Source of the DNA: Roseiflexus castenholzii DSM 13941
GTDB lineage: Bacteria > Chloroflexota > Chloroflexia > Chloroflexales > Roseiflexaceae
NCBI RefSeq assembly: GCF_000017805.1
Contig: NC_009767.1
Location: forward strand, 372,001-436,000
DNA: 64,000 bases
Direction of reading: 5' to 3'
Below the pieces are notes generated by a model. The model saw only the letters and a program-made list of their open reading frames with translations. It did no database searches and was not told the DNA's origin. Each line of letters starts with the position of its first letter. Position 1 is the stretch's first letter. This document shows positions 58,203 to 64,000 of this stretch, piece after piece. The position numbers and the translations under genes were made by a program.

Positions 58203-58443
58203 ATAGCGCTCCTGGCGGATCGGACGAACGTTGATCGGCAGACGACATGCCCGCGGCGCGACGGCGACGCACATCAGCCCACAGATCCTGCTCATGGGCT
58301 TCCATCGCCCGTTGCCCGGCCGCGATCGCGCCGCGAACGCGCCCGGCCAGCGCCTCGACGCCGCCAAAGCGCGCCGTTCCGATAGCCACGGCCACTGCAC
58401 CGATCGCCGCGCCGACGGCAAAGCCGATCATAAATCGCTTCAT
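58192..58443 (-). CDS. Small YtxH-like membrane protein
   Basis: An 83-residue protein with one N-terminal hydrophobic helix (MIGFAVGAAIGAVAVAIGTA) rich in Gly/Ala, followed by a charged tail, the layout of YtxH-family proteins. AAGGAGC precedes ATG 58443. Its 3' end overlaps the cinA start, and it lies 14 bp downstream of thrS. Function unknown; identification by architecture only. Confidence 0.65.
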   Translation of the reverse strand: MKRFMIGFAVGAAIGAVAVAIGTARFGGVEALAGRVRGAIAAGQRAMEAHEQDLWADVRRRRAAGMSSADQRSSDPPGALYER

Positions 58444-58456
58444 CGATGCTCCTTGT

Positions 58457-60244
58457 TTATGCCTTTGCTTCAATCTCAGCGCGGGCGCGCGCAATGAACG
58501 CCGCAACCGGCACTGCGCCGAGGTCTTCACCCGACCGGCAGCGCACGGCGACGGCGCCGGCATGCTGCTCTCTATCGCCGATTATAAGCATATACGGTAT
58601 CTTCTGCAACTGCGCCTGACGAATCTTTGCCTGCATGCGCTCCCTGCTCAGATCAACCTCGACCCGCAATCCGGCTGCGGTCAGTTGCCGCCCCACGTCG
58701 GCGGCATAGGCGCCGTGTCGCTCGTCGGAGATCGGAATGACCACTGCCTGAACCGGCGCCAACCAGAGCGGAAACGCGCCAGCGAAGTGCTCGATCAACA
58801 CCCCCATGAACCGCTCGGTGGTGCCGGTGACAGCACGGTGCAACACAACCGGCGTGCGCGGTTGACCATCTTCCGCAATATACTCCAGACCCAGACGACG
58901 CGGCTGAATGAAATCGACCTGGATGGTCGACAACTGCCATTCGCGCCCCAGAACATCATGTGCCAGAAAATCGGCTTTCGGTCCATAGATTGCCGCTTCG
59001 CCGGGCGCCTCCTCGTACTGCACACTGTAGTGATCGAGCGCGGTGCGCAGCGCACGCTCCGCCAAATCCCACGCCTCGTCGTCCGCGATATACTTTCCGC
59101 CTTCGCCGCGCAGCGAGAGACGCACCCGGTAATTGGTGAAGCGGTATGTTTCGAGCACCTCACGAATGAGACGCAGCGCCAGCCCGAACTCCTCTTCGAT
59201 CTGATCAGGACGGCAGAAAATATGACAGTCGTCCTGCGTCAGCGCCCGCACCCGCGTCAAACCGGTGAGCGTGCCGCGTTCCTCGTAGCGATAGAGCGTT
59301 GCAAACTCCGCAAAGCGCAACGGCAGATCGCGGTACGAGTGAATCCCCATCTCCTTGTAGAGGGTCATATGGCTGGGGCAGTTCATCGGCTTCAGGCGGT
59401 AGACGTGCTCCTCATCCTCGATCATGGGAGGAAACATGTTCTCGCGGTACGCCTCATAGTGCCCGGACTTCTTGTACAGCGTCTCTTTGACGATATGCCC
59501 GGTCCAGACATGCTGATACCCATAGCGCGTCTGAACCTCGCGCACATACGACTCCATCAGATGGCGCAGCATTTCCCCCTTTGGCGTGAAGAGCGGCAGA
59601 CCGGGACCAATATCCTCGGAAAAGTAGAACAGGCCAAGTTCTTTCCCGATCCGACGGTGATCGCGGCGTTTTGCTTCTTCGAGACGGTGAAGATAGGCGT
59701 CGAGTTCCTCTTTGCTGTTCCACGCGGTACCGTAGATCCGCTGGAGCATTGGACGGTTCGAGTCGCCGCGCCAGTACGCTCCGGCCACGCTCATCAACTT
59801 GAAGGCATCCGGCGGGATCTGTCCGGTGTGTTCCAGATGCGGACCACGGCAGAGATCCTCGAACGTATCGTGCCTGTACGTCGAAATGACCGTGTTTGTG
59901 CTTCCTTGTTCGCCGTATTCGTCCTGACCGTGGAGCAGTCCGTCGATCAACTCCAGTTTGTATGGTTGGTCGCGGAACAGCGCGCGCGCCTCATCGGGAT
60001 CGACGACCCGGTAGACGAACGGGTGCTTTCCGGCGATAATCCGGCGCATACGCTTTTCGATCTCTTCCAGGTCATCAGGCGTCAACGGACGCGGCAGATC
60101 GAAATCGTAGTAGAACCCATCTTCGATTGGCGGACCAATCGCAATTTTCCCTTCCGGGAACAGTTCCAGCACGGCCTGCGCCATCACATGCGCAGCGGAA
60201 TGACGCAGGCGGTAGTAGGGATCGGTTTCTGGTTTGACCGGCAT
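58457..60244 (-). CDS. thrS: Threonyl-tRNA synthetase lacking the TGS domain
   Basis: A 595-residue class II synthetase. It starts directly in the editing domain (YRLRHSAAHVMAQAVLELFP, with HSAAH; CRGPHLEHTG later), so the N-terminal TGS domain (~60 aa) found in most bacterial ThrRS is missing. The catalytic core has MNCPSHMTLYK (zinc Cys) and TQDDCHIFC (zinc His), RFAEFATLYRYEERGTLTGL (motif 2) and the anticodon-binding domain ending in VEVDLSRERMQAK. ATG 60244 is preferred over TTG 60250. It shares a T-box leader with the small membrane-protein gene upstream. Confidence 0.95.
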   Translation of the reverse strand: MPVKPETDPYYRLRHSAAHVMAQAVLELFPEGKIAIGPPIEDGFYYDFDLPRPLTPDDLEEIEKRMRRIIAGKHPFVYRVVDPDEARALFRDQPYKLELIDGLLHGQDEYGEQGSTNTVISTYRHDTFEDLCRGPHLEHTGQIPPDAFKLMSVAGAYWRGDSNRPMLQRIYGTAWNSKEELDAYLHRLEEAKRRDHRRIGKELGLFYFSEDIGPGLPLFTPKGEMLRHLMESYVREVQTRYGYQHVWTGHIVKETLYKKSGHYEAYRENMFPPMIEDEEHVYRLKPMNCPSHMTLYKEMGIHSYRDLPLRFAEFATLYRYEERGTLTGLTRVRALTQDDCHIFCRPDQIEEEFGLALRLIREVLETYRFTNYRVRLSLRGEGGKYIADDEAWDLAERALRTALDHYSVQYEEAPGEAAIYGPKADFLAHDVLGREWQLSTIQVDFIQPRRLGLEYIAEDGQPRTPVVLHRAVTGTTERFMGVLIEHFAGAFPLWLAPVQAVVIPISDERHGAYAADVGRQLTAAGLRVEVDLSRERMQAKIRQAQLQKIPYMLIIGDREQHAGAVAVRCRSGEDLGAVPVAAFIARARAEIEAKA

Positions 60245-60261
60245 AGACAACCTCGCCGCTT

Positions 60262-60849
60262 TTATGTATCCGTTACCGTAACAATCAACTCACCGGGTTC
60301 GATGCGTAGATCGGTGATACGTCGCCCCTGCGCCTCCAACAATTCGTTCAACCGCTGCTCGATCGGCGCCAGCAGATCGCCGAGTGAGACCAGGCGACCG
60401 AGCGGACCGTCAAGACGCGGATTGAGCGCAATCACGCGGCCATTCTGGAGCGCCACCCCCATACGCGCAGTCCCATCGAGGCCAAACGCGCGAATATCAA
60501 CCTCTAGACCGCCGCTGACCAAACGAACCGTCGCCTGATCGATCGGCGCGAGCAGACCGGCATGCGCCAGCAGGTAGGCGTTGATCTCTTGTTCGCTGAT
60601 ACGCACCTCACCGGAAGGAAGCGCCGTGACCAGTGTTGGCAGGACCCCTGCGCCACTCTGCGTTCCATCGATATTGAGACGTTGCACTGCCTGCTCACCA
60701 ACCGTGCGGCTGAGCGATGGGCGCAGCACGAACAGGTAGGCAGCAACGAGCGCAACGAGCACCCAGATGAGCGCCGTTATCCATCCCAGACATGCGATGC
60801 CGCGACGCGAACGCGGTTGACGCTGAACAGACCGATAGCGTCGTGTCAT
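60262..60849 (-). CDS. Membrane-anchored protein of unknown function, first gene after the Thr T-box
   Basis: A 195-residue protein. Residues 1-20 are basic (TRRYRSVQRQPRSRR), followed by one hydrophobic helix (GWITALIWVLVALVAAYLFVL), then a periplasmic-side beta-rich region (ALPSGEVRISEQEINAYLLA, then FGLDGTARMGVALQNGRVIA). It recalls small LmeA/DUF2993-like lipid-binding proteins in layout, but no motif proves it. Ribosome binding sequence GAGGGG lies in the 3' arm of the T-box terminator stem, so translation too may depend on antitermination. It precedes thrS by 17 bp. Confidence 0.7.
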   Translation of the reverse strand: MTRRYRSVQRQPRSRRGIACLGWITALIWVLVALVAAYLFVLRPSLSRTVGEQAVQRLNIDGTQSGAGVLPTLVTALPSGEVRISEQEINAYLLAHAGLLAPIDQATVRLVSGGLEVDIRAFGLDGTARMGVALQNGRVIALNPRLDGPLGRLVSLGDLLAPIEQRLNELLEAQGRRITDLRIEPGELIVTVTDT

Positions 60850-60856
60850 GGTCGAA

Positions 60857-61140
60857 TAAAAAACCCCTCATCCCGCATGGGACGAAGGGCTGCTCCGTGG
60901 TTCCACCCATGTTTAGAAGAACGCTGCCTGTCGAAAACTGCTGGCAACGTCTTCCCTCATGATCGCGGTATCGGGCGAACCCGCGCCTCCATACTGATCG
61001 GTTCGATGTTCTAGAGGCGGCTCGGAGGGGGTTTTCGCTACGCTCGTCGCCAGGCGCGCTCGCAGTCCTCGGCGCGCCTTCCCTGAAGGCTGATGCGCAA
61101 CTACTCGTCCTCGTCAACGCACAGTCTTAGGCTTATTCAC
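60857..61140 (-). promoter_or_regulatory. T-box riboswitch leader (Thr, specifier ACC)
   Basis: Read on the minus strand: GACGAGTAG near the 5' end, candidate specifier ACC at 61032-61030 in the context GAAA-ACC-CCCTCCGAG, T-box GGGTGGAACCACGG at 60907-60894, then a terminator CCCTTCGTCCC-ATGC-GGGATGAGGGG with TTTTTT at 60862-60857. It is built like the Ile leader at 23.7-24.0 kb. It precedes a small membrane-protein gene and then thrS. Confidence 0.88.
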
Positions 61141-61146
61141 CCTGGC

Positions 61147-61175
61147 ATGGTACACGACGGGATGCGATGTGTCAA
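61147..61175 (-). promoter_or_regulatory. Sigma-70 promoter of the thr T-box unit
   Basis: On the minus strand TTGACA (61175-61170) and TACCAT (61152-61147) are 17 bp apart, placing the transcription start at the beginning of the T-box leader. Confidence 0.75.
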
Positions 61176-61204
61176 GCGTCACACGCATCGCAGGCGCGGT
61201 CGTA

Positions 61205-61330
61205 ATGGATGAAGAATCACAACGCCGCTTGGAGGCATTGATCGCCGCCACCAATCCCGACCGGCGGCGCATGCGCGGACGTTCACGTTCGCGCTCGGCG
61301 CACCCCCGGCATCTGCGCGACTGCCCGTAA
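61205..61330 (+). CDS. Possible 41-aa basic ORF
   Basis: ATG 61205 opens a 41-codon frame (SQRRLEALIAATNPDRRRMR then Arg/Ser-rich). There is no clear ribosome binding site and no recognised family. It is divergent from the thr T-box promoter. Kept as a weak candidate only. Confidence 0.2.
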   Translation: MDEESQRRLEALIAATNPDRRRMRGRSRSRSAHPRHLRDCP

Positions 61331-61431
61331 CCACGACCGCTCAGATTGACTCTTCAGCGCCGATCTGAGCGACAGATTGCCGTTCCGTCCGTGGAAATCC
61401 CCGACACTGCCAGAACAACCGGACCCGCACA

Positions 61432-63711
61432 TCACGGACGACGCAGCGCATCGATCAACGTCTGGGTTGCCGGCGACGGCGGAGGGGTCAACCAACTGAC
61501 AACGACCGTCGTTATGAAACTGGCGACCATGCCAAAGATACCGGTCGCCGGTCCAGAAATACCAAGGATGGTCGTGGCAGGACTCAGCCAGTTGACCAGG
61601 ATTGCGCCGACAATGGCGAACAATCCGACAATCATGCCGGCAATCGCACCTTGACGATTGGCGCGCCGCCAGAAGATGCCAAGCGTCAGCACCGGAAACA
61701 TGGTTGCAGCGGCAATCGAGAACGCCCAGGCGACAAGTTCGACAATGATGCCCAACTGACGCAGCGCCGTCACTGCTGCAAGCGCGGCGGACAGAAAGAG
61801 AGTTATGCGACCGATGGAGAGCAGGGTGCGCACGGCAGCGCGCCGATTCAGTGATTGATAGATATCCAGCGCCACCGACGAGGTAATGACGATCAACAAT
61901 CCATCGGCAGTACTCAGCGCCGCCGCCAGCCCGCCGGCGATCACCAGCGCCGCGACAGCGCCGGGCAACCCGACAATTTCAGGAGTCGAGACCACGACCA
62001 GATCGGGGCTGATTTTCAACTCGCTATACTGGAGGATGCCATCCGTTGCCGAAGGGGTAACCATGCGGCCGCTCAACTCATTGAGTTGGACACGGCCATC
62101 GCCATTGGCATCGGCAAACTGAAGCGCGCCGCTCTCCAGCGCCACTGCCGCCCACGCCGGGAGTTCCGCAACCCTGCGACCTTCGAGCGTTGTCAGGTCG
62201 GTAATACTCAACAGACCGGCATTCCCCCAATTAACCGCCCACTGCGGCAACGCACGCACCGGTCGACCGACGACGTGCGCCAGAATCTCCCAGCGCGAAA
62301 ACGCGGCATACGCCGGGATCGTCAGGTAGACCAGCATAATGAACAGGAGCGCCCAAGCCACGCTTCGCCGGGCATGAACCACTGATGGCGTCGTGTAGAA
62401 GCGCACCAGGATATGCGGCAAACCCGCTGTGCCGCACATCAGGCAGGTTGCCAGCGCCAGATACTGCCAGACCGACCAGTCATTGAACGGTTCGGCATAC
62501 GATGTTGCAATCCTTTGTGCGCGTTCCAGTTCGGCGATCACATCGAAGGCTGCGCCGTACATTACCTGCGGCAGCACAATTCCCGTATCCTTGAGCGAGA
62601 GCAATGCAGCTGGCGTCAGATAGGTTACAACGATCACAATCGCCTGGGCGACCTGCGTCCAGGTGATCGCTCTCATCCCCCCCAGATAAGAGCAGAAGAG
62701 CACGGCGCCGAGACCGATCGCCACGCCGAACAGGTAGTTGACGCCAAGGAAACGCCCCATAATCAGTCCAATTCCCGACACCTGCGCCGTCAGGTAGGTG
62801 AAGGAGACAATCACCGTAACGATGGCAGCCACGAGGCGTGCCGTTGTTGAGGCATAGCGCGCGCCGATAAACTCAGGAATCGTAGACTGGCCAAACTTAC
62901 GCAGGTACGGCGCAAGAAGCAACGCCAGCAAGACATACCCGCCGGTCCATCCGATGATATACGCCAGACCTTCGTAACCCAGCATCCAGAGCGTGCCCGC
63001 CAGCGAGATAAACGTCGCGGCGCTCATCCAGTCCGCGCTGATCGCCAACCCGTTGAACAACGCAGGAATGCGCCGCCCGGCGACGTAGTACTCGTCCAGA
63101 TCACCGGTGCGACTGCGGATGCCGATTGCAGCATAGATGGCGATAGTCAGCCCAATTGCCCCCCAACCGATGAGCGTCAACGGCAGAGAAAAAACGATAT
63201 CGGCGATAACGATCAAAGCGCCGCCGGTCATCACCAGAACCACCGGCAGCGCCGTGTCGGATAAGACGGGCATGCCCTGGACAACGCGACCGCCGAAGCG
63301 ACGATCACGCCGCGTCATGATAGCGGTGTAGAGCGCAGTCAATACCAGGAAAAGGAGCGGTGCGCCCTGCGCCGAAAGGATATACCCGAGCGGAAAGCCG
63401 GTCAACACCCGAATCGGATTCAAGACAGGCGCAAGAAGCGCGGGAAGAAATGCGCCGCCTGCCCACAGGAGGAGCACAATCGTAATCAAGCGCAGATTCG
63501 ACGACCAGTAAGCGGATTGCTCAGTTGGCGACATCGACGCCGTCTGCCGCGTCTCGAGGATGGTCACTGCCGGAAGGTTGCGTTGTTCGTGCTGACGACG
63601 CGGGATGTGCGGCATCGGCGAACGGCGACGATCTTCATCGCGGCGCTCGAGTTGCGGAAACAGCAACGTCAGCAGCATCAGCGCGATGGCAATCATCGCC
63701 AGCCAGAACAT
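61432..63711 (-). CDS. Sodium:solute symporter (SSS) with fused DUF4212-like subunit and EF-hand insertion
   Basis: A 759-residue membrane transporter. An extra helix (FWLAMIAIALMLLTLLFPQL) starts it. Residues about 65-140 (YWSSNLRLITIVLLLWAGGA, LNPIRVLTGFPLGYILSAQG) match the DUF4212 small subunit normally encoded separately. The rest is an SSS large subunit with SADWMSAATFISLAGTLWML and the sodium-site helix ALSTADGLLIVITSSVALD. Between helices lies FADANGDGRVQLNEL, a perfect EF-hand loop (D-x-N-x-D-G-x5-E), followed by a weaker second hand (SATDGILQYSELK). This suggests calcium sensitivity. Substrate probably a small organic acid; unproven. Confidence 0.92.
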   Translation of the reverse strand: MFWLAMIAIALMLLTLLFPQLERRDEDRRRSPMPHIPRRQHEQRNLPAVTILETRQTASMSPTEQSAYWSSNLRLITIVLLLWAGGAFLPALLAPVLNPIRVLTGFPLGYILSAQGAPLLFLVLTALYTAIMTRRDRRFGGRVVQGMPVLSDTALPVVLVMTGGALIVIADIVFSLPLTLIGWGAIGLTIAIYAAIGIRSRTGDLDEYYVAGRRIPALFNGLAISADWMSAATFISLAGTLWMLGYEGLAYIIGWTGGYVLLALLLAPYLRKFGQSTIPEFIGARYASTTARLVAAIVTVIVSFTYLTAQVSGIGLIMGRFLGVNYLFGVAIGLGAVLFCSYLGGMRAITWTQVAQAIVIVVTYLTPAALLSLKDTGIVLPQVMYGAAFDVIAELERAQRIATSYAEPFNDWSVWQYLALATCLMCGTAGLPHILVRFYTTPSVVHARRSVAWALLFIMLVYLTIPAYAAFSRWEILAHVVGRPVRALPQWAVNWGNAGLLSITDLTTLEGRRVAELPAWAAVALESGALQFADANGDGRVQLNELSGRMVTPSATDGILQYSELKISPDLVVVSTPEIVGLPGAVAALVIAGGLAAALSTADGLLIVITSSVALDIYQSLNRRAAVRTLLSIGRITLFLSAALAAVTALRQLGIIVELVAWAFSIAAATMFPVLTLGIFWRRANRQGAIAGMIVGLFAIVGAILVNWLSPATTILGISGPATGIFGMVASFITTVVVSWLTPPPSPATQTLIDALRRP

Positions 63712-63773
63712 GGCCCCTACCAGCAGTCCGGTCCAGGTCAGAACAACCTCCTCATCAGCAGCATCGCTGCATT

Positions 63774-64000
63774 TCAGGCATCCGCAACAACGATGCGGAT
63801 CGGTTGATGAACAATTGCGGTCGGCAAAGTGACATGGAACGTCGCGCCTTTTCCGATCCCATCGCTCTCCGCCCAGATCTCGCCGCCGCTAGCGTACACC
63901 AGATGCCGGGCGATTGTCAGTCCAATGCCGGTACCGCCACTGTGGCGCGTGCGCGACTTATCCACCCGATAGAAGCGTTCGAAGATCAACGGAAGGTGTT
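63774..64000 (-). CDS. Sensor histidine kinase, C-terminal part (5' end beyond window)
   Basis: The window ends inside this minus-strand gene; only the last ~75 codons are present. IFERFYRVDKSRTRHSGGTG (F box and G2 box) and GIGLTIARHLVYASGGEIWA with GKGATFHVTLP are the HATPase-c end of two-component kinases. A 16-residue tail (AIVHQPIRIVVADA) follows. It ends 62 bp upstream of the symporter gene on the same strand; joint regulation is possible but not shown. Confidence 0.88.
   Translation of the reverse strand, partial: HLPLIFERFYRVDKSRTRHSGGTGIGLTIARHLVYASGGEIWAESDGIGKGATFHVTLPTAIVHQPIRIVVADA

Noticed and set aside
63956..63964. DnaA box near the window end (TTATCCACC)
   Set aside because: Single, with one mismatch and inside a coding sequence; no cluster or AT-rich region, so no oriC call.

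Overview
The window is GC-rich chromosomal DNA that most resembles a filamentous anoxygenic Chloroflexi genome (Roseiflexus/Chloroflexus type). This is inferred from gene content and style: a Bacillus-like sufCDSUB cluster, T-box leaders, two DUF4013 membrane proteins, secreted proteins with the FERARFEYHP-type repeat, Uma2 and TcmP genes, and dense heptamer and palindromic intergenic repeats. No search was run, so the taxonomy is tentative. No rRNA, tRNA or CRISPR array was recognised.

Layout. 1-6.2 kb: a PatB/MalY-type C-S lyase, a 1.7-kb repeat-filled gap, then a pterin operon (tandem-domain PTPS, FolE, SDR) interrupted by a palindrome array. 6.2-7.0 kb: an array of 75-bp repeats. 7.0-20.4 kb: a sulfur block. 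It holds sufR-sufC-sufD-sufS-sufU-sufB behind a clear sigma-70 promoter, a Rieske protein, a rhodanese, SufE, a second SufU-like scaffold, and a cysM-like / JAMM protease / ThiS-MoaD-like carrier / MoeB-rhodanese set resembling the Mycobacterium mec-cysO-cysM route. A perfect parS site lies inside this block. 20.4-27.3 kb: SecG, a family-5 solute-binding protein, a second sulfurtransferase, and ileS behind an Ile T-box; the IleRS carries a GIHH variant of the HIGH motif.

27.3-31.9 kb is an accessory pocket: a Uma2-type nuclease ORF that runs antisense into ileS, a secreted crystallin-like protein, a broken ECF sigma gene, and a TcmP / DUF5131 (three-Cys) gene pair with its own promoter. A 37-bp duplication next to gyrA follows the pair. 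31.9-40.4 kb: gyrA, a metallophosphoesterase, an APS/PAPS reductase, a lipoprotein glycoside hydrolase, apt, panC and panB. 40.4-48.8 kb: a Roadblock/LC7 protein, a receptor Ser/Thr kinase, a 0.8-kb repeat cluster, an MBL-fold hydrolase, and a 1193-aa SARP-type regulator containing a second perfect parS. 48.8-64 kb: typA, a secreted repeat protein, two gene remnants, an ACBP, an asparaginase-like hydrolase, a CDP-alcohol phosphatidyltransferase, two DUF4013 proteins, cinA, a YtxH-like protein, thrS and a small membrane protein behind a Thr T-box, a fused Na+/solute symporter, and the end of a histidine kinase running off the window.

The sulfur genes plausibly work together: SufS-SufU/SufE mobilise sulfur to SufBCD for Fe-S clusters, while the carrier-protein/JAMM/MoeZ/CysM set and the sulfurtransferases serve cysteine or sulfur-carrier chemistry. 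Two parS sites 28 kb apart suggest that the window lies in the origin-proximal ParB-loading region, and gyrA is compatible with that.
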